A stretch of DNA of 64,000 bases. It comes from Amycolatopsis balhimycina FH 1894. GTDB lineage: Bacteria > Actinomycetota > Actinomycetes > Mycobacteriales > Pseudonocardiaceae. Below the pieces are notes generated by a model. The model was not told the origin of the DNA and ran no database searches. It saw only the letters and a program-made list of their open reading frames with translations. The stretch is taken from contig NZ_KB913037.1 in the NCBI RefSeq assembly GCF_000384295.1, positions 9,623,508-9,687,507 of the forward strand, read 5' to 3'. Shown in pieces: positions 42,647-51,538 of this stretch (position 1 is the first letter of the stretch; every line of letters begins with the position of its first letter). The position numbers were made by a program, and so were the translations under genes.

Positions 42647-43767
42647 CACCTCTGGTCCTCGCGTACGGGATCGTGTCAGCCGCCCTGCTGCTGTGGCTGG
42701 CCGCCAGGCTGGCGCGGAACCCGAGGAACTTCGCCTTGCGTAGCGTGACAGCGCTCGTGGCGTGCCTGGCCTTGGCGTTCCCGTTCGGCGCTGCGGCCGA
42801 CAAAGGCGCCCATGTGGCAGGCCTGGCGCCGATGATCGCGCGGCTGATCCAGCACGGTCTTCTGCTGGTCGGCGTGTACAGCCTCGTGTGCTTCTTCCTG
42901 TTCTCGACCGGGAACCGAACAGCCGCCCGGCGACGCGCCGGCTGGTACGCAGTTCTGCTCCTGTTGGCGGAGGGCGTGCTTCTCGTCGCCGCGCTGGCGA
43001 CACCGGCGTCCGCCCGGACCAACGACCAGTCGGTGCCCAGCGTGGCGGTCTTCTTCATCGCCGCCGACGTCTTCATGGCACTCGGCTTCGCGACAGCGGC
43101 AGTCTGGGCCTGGCGGTACGCGCGTGAAGCGGGCGGGCGGCTGGCCCGTGGACTGCGCATCGCGGCCGTCGGCCTGGTCGCGATCGTCTTGGCGAACTGC
43201 GTGTTCGTGCCCGCGATCGTGCTGGGGTTGATCTTTCACGTCGGCGTCGCCGATCGCGGTGGGTCAGCCGGGACGGTTGTAGGTGCGCTCGCCGTCACTG
43301 TCCTGCTGATGCCGGGTGTTCTGCTGTTTCTGGCCGGGGTCACCTACCCGGCTGTGGTAACGAGGCTGGGTGCGGTGCGGATCTGGTGGCGCCACCGCCG
43401 CGGGTACCGGCAACTTGCGCCACTGTGGACGGTGCTGCACTCGGAGTTTCCGGATGACGCACTGGATCGTGTGCCGGCAGCGCCGTGGCGAGACGCATTG
43501 CGGCTGCGGGGGACGCACCGCCGGTATTACCGCCGGGTCGTCGAATGCCGCGACGGCTTGGTCCGGATCAGCCCGTACCTCGCGCGGACCGACGCTTCCG
43601 CCGATTTGCCGAGCCGTCTGCAGGAGGCGCTCGCTGCGCACGCGGCCGGTGAGCACGTTCCGGCGAAGGCGGTTCCGGTCGCCCTGCCGGACGGGGACGG
43701 ACTGGAGTCGGACGTTCGCGAGCTGGTGCAGCTGGCGCGAGGCCTGGAGACGAGGAGAGCGGGATGA
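42643..43767 (+). CDS. MAB_1171c/DUF6545-like membrane protein
   Basis: 374 aa from GTG 42643 (GTGA overlap; GTG 42637 also possible). Six to seven hydrophobic segments fill the first 240 residues (TPLVLAYGIVSAALLLWLAA through VLLMPGVLLFLAGVTYPAVV). The cytoplasmic C-terminal region ends in ALRLRGTHRRYYRRVVECRD and GLVRISPYL, the pattern of the MAB_1171c 'putative transporter' family, which usually stands next to an ImmA/IrrE gene. The true function of the family is not known; a membrane sensor feeding the protease is as likely as a transporter. Confidence 0.72.
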   Translation: MTPLVLAYGIVSAALLLWLAARLARNPRNFALRSVTALVACLALAFPFGAAADKGAHVAGLAPMIARLIQHGLLLVGVYSLVCFFLFSTGNRTAARRRAGWYAVLLLLAEGVLLVAALATPASARTNDQSVPSVAVFFIAADVFMALGFATAAVWAWRYAREAGGRLARGLRIAAVGLVAIVLANCVFVPAIVLGLIFHVGVADRGGSAGTVVGALAVTVLLMPGVLLFLAGVTYPAVVTRLGAVRIWWRHRRGYRQLAPLWTVLHSEFPDDALDRVPAAPWRDALRLRGTHRRYYRRVVECRDGLVRISPYLARTDASADLPSRLQEALAAHAAGEHVPAKAVPVALPDGDGLESDVRELVQLARGLETRRAG

Positions 43768-44939
43768 CCAAGGCGCTGATCATCGGTGGCGGAATCGCAG
43801 GGCCGGTCACGGCCATGGCCCTGCAGAAGGCGGGTATCGATTCCGTCGTGTACGAGGCATATCGGACAGGCGCGGACGACGTTGGCGCGTTCATGACGAT
43901 CATGAACAACGGCTTCGACGCCTTGAACGCGATCGAGGCTGACAAGCCGGTGCTGCAGGCCTCCTTCCCCGCCGACCGCGCGTTGTTCTGGAGCGGCTCG
44001 GGTAAGCGACTCGGCGAAGCACCCATCGGCGGCGGCTCGGCCGGCGCGTACGGGCCGCACACCATCAAGCGTGCTGAGCTGTACCGCGTGCTGCACGACG
44101 AGGCCGCCCGGCGCGGGATCAAGATCGAGCACGGCATGCGGCTCGACGACGTCGACACTGGCCTCGAGAATGGGGTGGTGGCGACCTTCGAGGACGGTTC
44201 CCGCCAGGTAGGTGACCTGCTGATCGGCGCCGACGGGATCCACTCGGCCACCCGGGAGATCATCGACCCGCACGCGCCCGAGCCGCGCTACACGGGAACG
44301 GTCGTGTTGTGTGGCTACGCCCGGCAGGCGCCGGTCGAGCCTTTGCCTGGTGTGTACCGGATGATCTACGGCAAGCGCGTCTTCTTCGCCTACACAACCG
44401 CGCCGGACGGCGAGACGTGGTGGTTCGTGAACCTGCCGCGTCCGGAGCTGTCCAAGGCAGAACTGGCGTCGACGTCGCTAGATGAGTGGAAGCGGCAGGC
44501 GACGGCATTGCTTCGCCGTGACCGCTCGCCGGCGGCGTCGATCGTGGAGGCGTCGGAGCAGATCCGCGCGAGCAACGGCTACGACATCGCCTCGACGCCG
44601 AGGTGGCACGCCGGCCGGATGATCGTCATCGGCGACGCCGCCCACGCCGCGGCGCCGAACGCCGGGCACGGTGCGTCGATGGCGATGGAGGACGCCGTCG
44701 TCCTGGCCAAGTGCCTACGCGACGCGCCCGAGGTGGTGGCGGCGTTCCGGGCCTACGAGCAGCAGCGCCGGGAGCGGGTCGAGCGTTTGGTCGCGACCAG
44801 CGCGAGGATGGGCGGCACGGCGACTCCTGGCCCGATCAAGCGGATCATCCGCGACATCGCGATCAGGAAGCGGCTTGAGGGCGGGCCTCGCAACACAGCC
44901 GCATGGCTCACCCAGCACCACGTCGACTGGACGGACTAA
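43764..44939 (+). CDS. FAD-dependent monooxygenase (aromatic hydroxylase type)
   Basis: 391 aa. Rossmann GxGxxG: KALIIGGGIAGPVTAMALQK; DG motif: LLIGADGIHSATRE; GD motif: MIVIGDAAHAAAPNAGHGAS. This is the complete set for class A flavin monooxygenases. ATGA overlap with the membrane-protein gene puts it in the XRE/ImmA/MAB_1171c operon, so its product or substrate may be the signal handled by that system, or it may give resistance by oxidising a toxic compound. Confidence 0.85.
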   Translation: MTKALIIGGGIAGPVTAMALQKAGIDSVVYEAYRTGADDVGAFMTIMNNGFDALNAIEADKPVLQASFPADRALFWSGSGKRLGEAPIGGGSAGAYGPHTIKRAELYRVLHDEAARRGIKIEHGMRLDDVDTGLENGVVATFEDGSRQVGDLLIGADGIHSATREIIDPHAPEPRYTGTVVLCGYARQAPVEPLPGVYRMIYGKRVFFAYTTAPDGETWWFVNLPRPELSKAELASTSLDEWKRQATALLRRDRSPAASIVEASEQIRASNGYDIASTPRWHAGRMIVIGDAAHAAAPNAGHGASMAMEDAVVLAKCLRDAPEVVAAFRAYEQQRRERVERLVATSARMGGTATPGPIKRIIRDIAIRKRLEGGPRNTAAWLTQHHVDWTD

Positions 44940-44955
44940 TTGCATGTCCGAGGAT

Positions 44956-47900
44956 CTAGTGCTGTCTTTGCAGCGCTAGGCGATCCAGTTCCTCTATGAT
45001 TACTATCATTGCATCTGGCTCAATTTGAATTACATCTGGAGCTGCTTGGTGCCAGCTTGAGATTCTTAAGGCTTCCGCGACGGCCTGCACTCTGCGTTGG
45101 CGAGTGCAATTTCGGGCTGCTTTGATTAATAATTGGGCCTGTATGTCGGAGTCGGGTATCGAACGTGTGACCGACTCCGCGCGATCGGTTTCTCCAACTT
45201 TTAATAGTGCGCCAGCTACGACGGAAAGGGCGTCTATCTGCCAGTCGCCGCCGGAAATGGAACGCGCCACTTCCTCGGCGTGGTCGAGTCTGCCCTGCTT
45301 GACCAACTCTTCGGTCAGAATATCTAGCGCCAATCCCGAATCGCTGTGGTCTGTAATGGCGCGCGCGATTGCCTCGGCTTGAGTGAGGAGCTTGTGTGGC
45401 TGCTCCCTTGATTCTGTTTGAGAAGCTGCCTCGGCAGCCCAAGTCAACGCCTGAACTTGTAAGACAGGGTCGGCAATAGATTGCACGATAGCCTCGACGC
45501 TTCTCATGTCACAATTTTCGGCAACAGCTTTGATTAGTGGTTGGATGAGTAGCTCTAAGTCGGATACGCTGGCCTGGGAGCGTGTTAGAGAGATAATCGT
45601 CTGGACCATATTTGCAAGGCGGCTATTGTTGTCAGACTTGGCGAGCTTCCTGGCAATTGAGATCTGTGCATGGTTTTTGCCAATGGGGTCGACGATCGAG
45701 CGCGCCAGTCTCTCTGCATCTCTGGTTAATCCTGCCTCAATCATGGCCTCGACGGCAGTTGCGGCCGCGGTGCTCTGCATCTCGCCGGGGCTCATAATTC
45801 GCACAATTGCCGCAGTGGGTTCGAGGTGCCCGATCCTGATAAAACCGACGAGTATTAGGGTTAGGAGTTCGTTATGCTTAGAGGGGTCATCGTAGCGCGA
45901 CAGAACCATATTTAGTGCGCGCTTGAGTGTCTCTTGTGAAGGTGCAGGCTTGCCCGATTTGCTCATACCTTCGGCTAGCGAAACAAGCATTTTCACTTGT
46001 TTGGCATAATCGTCAGTTGATTGAATAAGTGGTTCTGCCTGAGCAAATAGGCCAGCCTTGACTAGCGCCTCGACTATTGAACCCATTGCTTTCCCCTGAT
46101 AACTTTGAATTGTAATACTGCGCGCCACCATCTCTGCCTGTGTGAGGTCCCCCAACTTGACCAGGATGTCAGTTATTGACACTTGCGCTCGTGCGCGCAT
46201 TTCTAGGTCGGCCATGTGGTCGACTATAGTTTTTGTGCGTTCTACGAAGGAGCGTGCCTGACTATGCAGGTTGACGCTTATCAGCTTGTCGGCGAGCGAA
46301 ATCAGTTCTTTTGCCTCACGTTCAAGATTGTTGACTGATCGAGCGAGGTTCTCGCTGCGTTGAAGGACGTCGCTTGCGGCTCTGTGGTCGTTGATGATCG
46401 TCATGGCCCTGGCTGCTGAAGTGAGTATCTGGGCTTGTTGGCCTGGGTCATCCGTGAGGTGCGCGATTTTTAGTGCGCGACTGAAGTCCCCGGATTTTGC
46501 AAACGCTCCAGCCAGTAGTTCTAGGATATGAATCTTTTCGGAGTCGGAGATAATGCAAGTGGCGATGGATTCGGCGCGGATTAGATTGCCAATCTTGATC
46601 AACGATTTTGCGATGGATGCCAGTATCTCGGATCGGCCGAACTTATTTTTGATGGAGTATGCAAGCATCTCGGCGTGGTCGACTTTGTTAGTCGCGGTTA
46701 ATGCTTCGACTACCGGTATGAGCGCATGAATTCGATAGAAAAGATCTGATATGCCCATTGCAATCGCTTCAGCGCGACCGACATCATTTGATTTGAGGAA
46801 GGATCGTATGGCAAATATGAGGGACTCTGCTCGCCAGTCGGCGTCCGGGACTGAACGCGCGACTGCTTCGGAGTGCGAACAATTGCCAATCCTCGCCAGA
46901 GTTTCGACTACGGTCACCAGCATCTGTATGCGCTCGGGTCGAGGTGCTGCGTATGCTATCGTCTCAGCGCGTGCTGTAATTTTGTTTGACTCGTCACTGT
47001 TGCCCGCAAAGGCGAGAGTGGTGGCGATGGAAGCAAGTGCTTGCACTTGCTCGAAGGGGGCTGCAGAACCCGCGATGGTCTCGGCGCGTTCAAGGAGCTC
47101 GGATGCCTGTTTGTGCTTGCCGATCTCAATCAATGTCTTCGAGATTGTTGCGAGTAGTCTTACCTGGAAAACTGAGTAGTTACTCGAAGCAGCTATTGCT
47201 TCAGCGTGCTCAATGTGGCCGGCCTTGCTGAGTGCTTTGACTACCAAACCCAATTCTCTTGCTTTGCTGTTTGGATCGGTTATGGATTGCGCTATTGCTT
47301 CGGCGTGCTCCACTTTGCCAGCATGGATCAGATTATCGATCACCAATTCTAGCCCTGACGGTTTTCCTGGTGACCAATTGATGGAACGCGCAAGGGTCTC
47401 GGCTCGATCGATGTTGTCGAAGTTGATCAACGCCTCGACGGCCGCGTACAAGACATCTGCGTGATCTCCGGGTCCGGACGCGACAGCGGCGGCTGCGGCT
47501 TCGGCAGTGCTAAGTAGTTCTCTAACTTCTTCGGTGGCGCCATGCTGCTTTAATGAGGTGGCCGCAAAAATCGATGCGTAGATTCGATCTTCAGGTTCGG
47601 GTATTGATCTAATGAGGGATTCGGCTCGCTTTATTTGACCCAGTGCTGCCCAGGCGGCAGGTAGCTCTGTTGGAATGCTTCGGTTGCGGGCGAGAAGGCG
47701 ATCTCGGTGGATGGAAAGGCGAACCATCTCAACTAAGGCTGGTTCGACTTGGTTCGCGATCATGCTTTGGGTTGCGGCGATTTCGGTTAGGATAAGTGCA
47801 TCGCCTCCTGACAAGCTGAGCATGCGGTCCTGGCGGGCGATATCGGTAGCGCAGTTCGTCATTCTTCGCGCGTCGCCGGCTGCTTGAAGCATGTGAAAGT

Positions 47901-49017
47901 AACCGTGAAGCAGATATTCTGGGGTTTCCGTCGGCCATTGTTTTTCCTGATACTGACCAGCCCATGCGTGGATACGCTCGCGGTAACCGATCAGGCGACG
48001 TTCGCCTAGCATTTCCAAGGCTGTGACCTGAAGCTGCTCGTGGCCTAGCAGGAATACATTGGCTCCGTCGGGGCTAAGATGACTGTTGCGTATAGAGAAG
48101 GTCCGTCCGGTCACAGTCCGTAGATGGTCGTCGATGTCCCACGTTGACGATCCGGTTAGCTCCGCCAAGTCCGGCGAAGACAGTCCGCCGCCTGCTGCGG
48201 CGACCAGGCCGAGCAAGTCCTGCTCGGCGATTGTACCGCGCAACAGTCGCTTCAGTTCACGTTCCATCGCTGTTCGCGTGACTTGCGCCTTCGGTGAGGG
48301 TGCTAATCGACGGATGACCGACTGGTCATGTAGTGGGTGAAACGCTGGTACGTCGGTAGGGATCGGAGGATTCGGCCTACTGGCGACGATCGCACGCATC
48401 TCGGCTGGTAGTTCCGCAGGGAGAAGGGCGGCGATACTGTGTGAGTCTGAACTGTCGTGTGCCCCTCTGTCTTCATCGAGCCCGTCGACGAGGAGGAGAA
48501 ACTGCTCGCCGCGACGGTGACAGCACTCGGCTGCTTCGGTAAGGAGGCCTAACAGGTGCGCCTCGCGCGTGGACTCGGTCATGAACGGAGGCATCGTCTC
48601 GCCAAGAACGGCCAGCAGTTGCTCCATCACGTTGTCGATGAACGCATTTCGATCGTTCTGGCTGGCCAGTCGTGCCGTGACGAAAAACGACACAACTCTG
48701 ACGTTTTCAGGTGGTTTTAGCGCGAACCACGACATTAGTGCCGACTTGCCTGACCATGCCTTGCCAATCCACCAGTAGTACTTGCCAGCCGTCTCAGGTG
48801 CGCGACAAAACTCAGTCAGTTCAGCGAGTTCGGTGTCCCGTCCGACCAGCTGGGGCGGAGCGATCCGCTTCACCTGCTCGCGATACCGCGTTCGCACGGG
48901 GACTCCGGTCACCAAGTTGACGTCACCGAGATGCACGCCGGAGTTGGCGTAGCCGCCAGGTGCAGTGGCTGCGCCGCTGTCAGTGACAGTGTTCCGGCTC
49001 GGCTGTTCCTTTGGCAT
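44956..49017 (-). CDS. STAND NTPase with long helical-repeat C-terminus (STAND-2)
   Basis: 1353 aa. Residues 9-33 contain the Gly/Ala-rich motif TVTDSGAATAPGGYANSGV. PQLVGRDTELAELTEFC starts the NTPase, with Walker A IGKAWSGKS (84-92) and Walker B FLLLVDGLDED (about 173-183). About 900 residues of 30-40-residue helical repeats follow ('VEHAEAIAQSITDPNSKARE', 'RAESIATCIISDSEKIHILE'), a SEL1/TPR-like solenoid. The gene is clearly lower in GC than its neighbours and has a TTA-TTA codon pair at 45127-45132, signs of acquisition from elsewhere. Upstream on the same strand is a two-TM protein with a matching motif, suggesting an NLR-like sensor plus membrane effector. Confidence 0.75.
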   Translation of the reverse strand: MPKEQPSRNTVTDSGAATAPGGYANSGVHLGDVNLVTGVPVRTRYREQVKRIAPPQLVGRDTELAELTEFCRAPETAGKYYWWIGKAWSGKSALMSWFALKPPENVRVVSFFVTARLASQNDRNAFIDNVMEQLLAVLGETMPPFMTESTREAHLLGLLTEAAECCHRRGEQFLLLVDGLDEDRGAHDSSDSHSIAALLPAELPAEMRAIVASRPNPPIPTDVPAFHPLHDQSVIRRLAPSPKAQVTRTAMERELKRLLRGTIAEQDLLGLVAAAGGGLSSPDLAELTGSSTWDIDDHLRTVTGRTFSIRNSHLSPDGANVFLLGHEQLQVTALEMLGERRLIGYRERIHAWAGQYQEKQWPTETPEYLLHGYFHMLQAAGDARRMTNCATDIARQDRMLSLSGGDALILTEIAATQSMIANQVEPALVEMVRLSIHRDRLLARNRSIPTELPAAWAALGQIKRAESLIRSIPEPEDRIYASIFAATSLKQHGATEEVRELLSTAEAAAAAVASGPGDHADVLYAAVEALINFDNIDRAETLARSINWSPGKPSGLELVIDNLIHAGKVEHAEAIAQSITDPNSKARELGLVVKALSKAGHIEHAEAIAASSNYSVFQVRLLATISKTLIEIGKHKQASELLERAETIAGSAAPFEQVQALASIATTLAFAGNSDESNKITARAETIAYAAPRPERIQMLVTVVETLARIGNCSHSEAVARSVPDADWRAESLIFAIRSFLKSNDVGRAEAIAMGISDLFYRIHALIPVVEALTATNKVDHAEMLAYSIKNKFGRSEILASIAKSLIKIGNLIRAESIATCIISDSEKIHILELLAGAFAKSGDFSRALKIAHLTDDPGQQAQILTSAARAMTIINDHRAASDVLQRSENLARSVNNLEREAKELISLADKLISVNLHSQARSFVERTKTIVDHMADLEMRARAQVSITDILVKLGDLTQAEMVARSITIQSYQGKAMGSIVEALVKAGLFAQAEPLIQSTDDYAKQVKMLVSLAEGMSKSGKPAPSQETLKRALNMVLSRYDDPSKHNELLTLILVGFIRIGHLEPTAAIVRIMSPGEMQSTAAATAVEAMIEAGLTRDAERLARSIVDPIGKNHAQISIARKLAKSDNNSRLANMVQTIISLTRSQASVSDLELLIQPLIKAVAENCDMRSVEAIVQSIADPVLQVQALTWAAEAASQTESREQPHKLLTQAEAIARAITDHSDSGLALDILTEELVKQGRLDHAEEVARSISGGDWQIDALSVVAGALLKVGETDRAESVTRSIPDSDIQAQLLIKAARNCTRQRRVQAVAEALRISSWHQAAPDVIQIEPDAMIVIIEELDRLALQRQH

Positions 49018-49059
49018 TTGTTCAATCCAGGAATTCGTCGAGCGATGTTAAATGTAATG

Positions 49060-49413
49060 TCAATCCAGTTGGATGCCGGTGACCGCGTCCCCTCCTCCAG
49101 AAGCTTCGGCTCGGCCTGTGCGCTCCACGCATATGCGAGCATCGAGGACGCTCGCCTTGCCGGAGATACCGGTGGTCGCTTTGCCGCCGGTATCGGCCCT
49201 GGCTGGGCCGGTGTCGGACACCGTTGCCGACTTCCCGGCTGGCGGTGTGCGCACCGCGGCCCATACTGCGACGCCCACTGCTGCCAGCGCACCTAACGCC
49301 GACGTCATCGTCGCGGTCTTGTTCACGTCGTCCCAGCGTGCGATCGCGAACCATGTTGTCAGCGCTGCCGCCAATCCACAGGTGACGACCAACGCGACAC
49401 GCGCAGCACTCAT
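49060..49413 (-). CDS. two-TM protein with motif matching STAND-2
   Basis: 117 aa from ATG 49413. Two hydrophobic helices (VALVVTCGLAAALTTWFAIA and TSALGALAAVGVAVWAA) form a hairpin. The cytoplasmic tail holds TVSDTGPARADTGGKATTGI and, at its end, RTGRAEASGGGDAVTGIQLD. The first matches TVTDSGAATAPGGYANSGV of the STAND protein encoded 42 bp downstream on the same strand. Pairs of this type, where a small membrane effector and an NLR-like protein carry the same low-complexity motif, are known in bacteria as amyloid-signalling partners; that this is one of them is inference. Confidence 0.65.
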   Translation of the reverse strand: MSAARVALVVTCGLAAALTTWFAIARWDDVNKTATMTSALGALAAVGVAVWAAVRTPPAGKSATVSDTGPARADTGGKATTGISGKASVLDARICVERTGRAEASGGGDAVTGIQLD

Positions 49414-49643
49414 AGTTGCCCCATCGTCGAGATTTGATCAACTACAACGGCAAGCCCGATCCCACTCTAGTCCTGTCGTCCTCAACCGTCGACAGGCGGT
49501 CTCGGGTGTTTGCGATGAAGAGTGAATTTCAGCGGCAACTCATACGTACTCCAAAGTCCGTGTCATGCGCCGTTTGCAGTGCGTGGGACAGTGGCCTGTA
49601 GACCGGATTCATAGCGGCAGATTGATCCGGTTTGGAGGTCGAA

Positions 49644-49985
49644 ATGTCTAATCCGAAATCTGTTCGGCTGGTGGGCCGGACTGCTGTCACGGGCTCGATC
49701 GTGATCGCCACGCTCAGTGCAGCGTTGACGCCGGCCGCGGACGCAGCCGTCCACTTCGGTCTGAGGGACTCCTGCGGGTATCAGAGCTGGGGCGTGTACC
49801 GGCATTGTGACGGTGGCACGGGTTCCACCGTCATGCTTGACGTCCAGGACATCTGGGGCAACATCTACCACTACTGCGTCGGCCCTGGCGTGACGGACCT
49901 GCAGCCAGTGATCAGATGGCGTGTTACTGGCGCCTGGTGGAACGGTGGCGTCGGATGTGCTCCCGGCTACTACGGGCCGGAGTGA
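49644..49985 (+). CDS. secreted DUF6355-type protein
   Basis: 113 aa from ATG 49644, with GGAGGTCGAA directly before. Signal peptide: basic start, hydrophobic VTGSIVIATLSAAL, cleavage near ADAAVH. The mature part CGYQSWGVYRHCDGGTGSTV then IYHYCVGPGVTDL has four Cys and the spacing of the DUF6355 'natural product biosynthesis' family of actinomycetes ('CGYY..G....Y.HC...CVGPG.T.LG'). It is probably a small disulfide-bonded extracellular protein; no enzyme function known. Confidence 0.7.
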   Translation: MSNPKSVRLVGRTAVTGSIVIATLSAALTPAADAAVHFGLRDSCGYQSWGVYRHCDGGTGSTVMLDVQDIWGNIYHYCVGPGVTDLQPVIRWRVTGAWWNGGVGCAPGYYGPE

Positions 49986-50081
49986 AGCACACATTCGAGT
50001 GAATAGAACTGTGTTGGCTCATGACGTCTCGATTGCCCGGTTTGATGAACCTGATCAACGGTTCGTCAGAGAGGTTGAACA

Positions 50082-50660
50082 ATGATGCAAAGCTGGTTCT
50101 CGGTGGCGGGGCTTATTCTCGTGTCGGCGGGATTGGTGAGTTGTACGGGAGAAATTCAGAAGGAGGCACCGAGCACCCTGCCGTCCGGGGTGTCACTGCC
50201 GTCGGGTTCGAAGCCCGTCCGGCCCGAGGATGAAGCCTCCCGAGCTGCGTTGGCTGCCTACGAGCTCTACTGGCAGATCAGCGAACAGGCAGGTCGTACA
50301 CCTCGCGAGAAAGACTGGCGCCCGGAGCTGGCGAAGGCGATGGCCGACCCGGCGCTGACGGACTACGTGAACGAGGTCGCCAACCTCGCCTCCGTGCCGG
50401 CACACACTGTCGGCCGGTACCGGCGGGCGCCGAAGGTGACCTCGGTGTCCCTGGGCGAGCCGCCCCGGGTCGTCGTCACCGACTGCCTCGACGCCACCGA
50501 CGAGCACCTCGTCAGCGACAAGGCCGGTGAGTCCGGCCGAAACCTCGACAACCCCGACCAGCCGCGGCGGTACGAGTTCGAAGCGCAGCTCGTCCGCTAT
50601 TCGGACCCCGATCGCTGGCTGGTCCAGCAAGTCCAACCACGCCTGGAGAAACCATGTTGA
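50082..50660 (+). CDS. lipoprotein, first gene of the Tad-type operon
   Basis: 192 aa; ATG 50082 (or 50085), with GAGAGG upstream. A lipobox LVSCTG ends the signal sequence (LILVSAGLVSC), so the protein is anchored outside the membrane. The mature domain (AALAAYELYWQISEQAGRTP, VTSVSLGEPPRVVVTDCLDA) resembles small NTF2-like/extracytoplasmic domains. It overlaps the next gene by 7 bases and leads the pilus operon; a role in pilus assembly or substrate binding is inferred from position. Confidence 0.65.
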   Translation: MMQSWFSVAGLILVSAGLVSCTGEIQKEAPSTLPSGVSLPSGSKPVRPEDEASRAALAAYELYWQISEQAGRTPREKDWRPELAKAMADPALTDYVNEVANLASVPAHTVGRYRRAPKVTSVSLGEPPRVVVTDCLDATDEHLVSDKAGESGRNLDNPDQPRRYEFEAQLVRYSDPDRWLVQQVQPRLEKPC

Positions 50661-51538
50661 AAGGAAGCTGCCTCCTGGCCGTTGGCCTGGTCACCGCCGC
50701 CCTGCCCGCGACGGCGTACGGCCAGGCAGGCCCGGGCGGATGTAAGTCGGCCGGCACCCGCGGGATGTGCTGGGTGGAGGCCACCGATCCGGGTCGCCCG
50801 GGAGCAGCAGGGTCCCCGCAGCAGGGATCGGGACCGGCCCAGCAAGCTGGTGGCCACGCATCCGGGCGGCCGCAGTCCGCGTGCGTCGACCAGCCGTGGA
50901 CACCGCCGCCCGCGGGCGATCCTCTGTGGGGTGGCCATTCGCCGTCCGAGGGCTCGTTGAAGCTGCTGATCTGCCAGGGCGGCGGAGCACTGCAGGGCTG
51001 GCCGCGGGTGGTATTCGCGCCGAACGGGCAGCCTGTCGTGGTGCCGCAGGTGTCGCCGGCCGAGCTGGCCGAACAGGCCATCTCGGCGATGGGGCTGTCT
51101 GCTCCGGACATCCGGCTCGCGCCACCGGCGGAGTCCCCACATGGTGCGACGATCGGCTTCCCGGTGTGGATGTGGACCGCTCGTCGCGAAGCTACCGTCG
51201 GGCCGATCACCCGGACCGCGAGCGCGGGTTCGATCACCGTGACAGCCACGGCGACCTTGGCCAAGATCGACTGGTCCATGGGAGACGGGGCAACCACCAG
51301 CTGCACCGGACCTGGTACCGAGTTCACCGACGGCCTGGCCGGGCAGCAGTCGCCGACCTGCGGTTACGTCTATCGCGGCCTGGTCGCTGGGGGAGTGGCT
51401 GCCATCAACGCGACCAGCCGTTGGGAGATCCGCTGGTCCGGCGGCGGACAGAGCGCGTTCCGGACGATGACGCTGACCTCGTCGGCGCGCCTTCCCGTCC
51501 GCGAGATTCGCACACTGAACACCCGGGGTCCGCGATGA
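50654..51538 (+). CDS. secreted protein of the Tad operon, 294 aa
   Basis: Signal peptide LLAVGLVTAALPATAYGQAG with likely cleavage after AYG or GQA. The mature protein has a Pro/Gly/Gln-rich linker, an aromatic segment (DQPWTPPPAGDPLWGG) and a C-terminal beta-rich domain (TVGPITRTASAGSITVTATA). It contains several Cys (CKSAG, MCW, CVD, LIC, SCTG, TCGY), suggesting disulfides. No named domain. ATGA overlap with the SAF-domain gene. Confidence 0.65.
   Translation: MLKGSCLLAVGLVTAALPATAYGQAGPGGCKSAGTRGMCWVEATDPGRPGAAGSPQQGSGPAQQAGGHASGRPQSACVDQPWTPPPAGDPLWGGHSPSEGSLKLLICQGGGALQGWPRVVFAPNGQPVVVPQVSPAELAEQAISAMGLSAPDIRLAPPAESPHGATIGFPVWMWTARREATVGPITRTASAGSITVTATATLAKIDWSMGDGATTSCTGPGTEFTDGLAGQQSPTCGYVYRGLVAGGVAAINATSRWEIRWSGGGQSAFRTMTLTSSARLPVREIRTLNTRGPR

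Noticed and set aside
50767..51534. Upstream extension of the frame of the SAF-domain gene
   Set aside because: The extension is a shadow of the secreted protein gene; the ATGA overlap at 51535 gives the real start.
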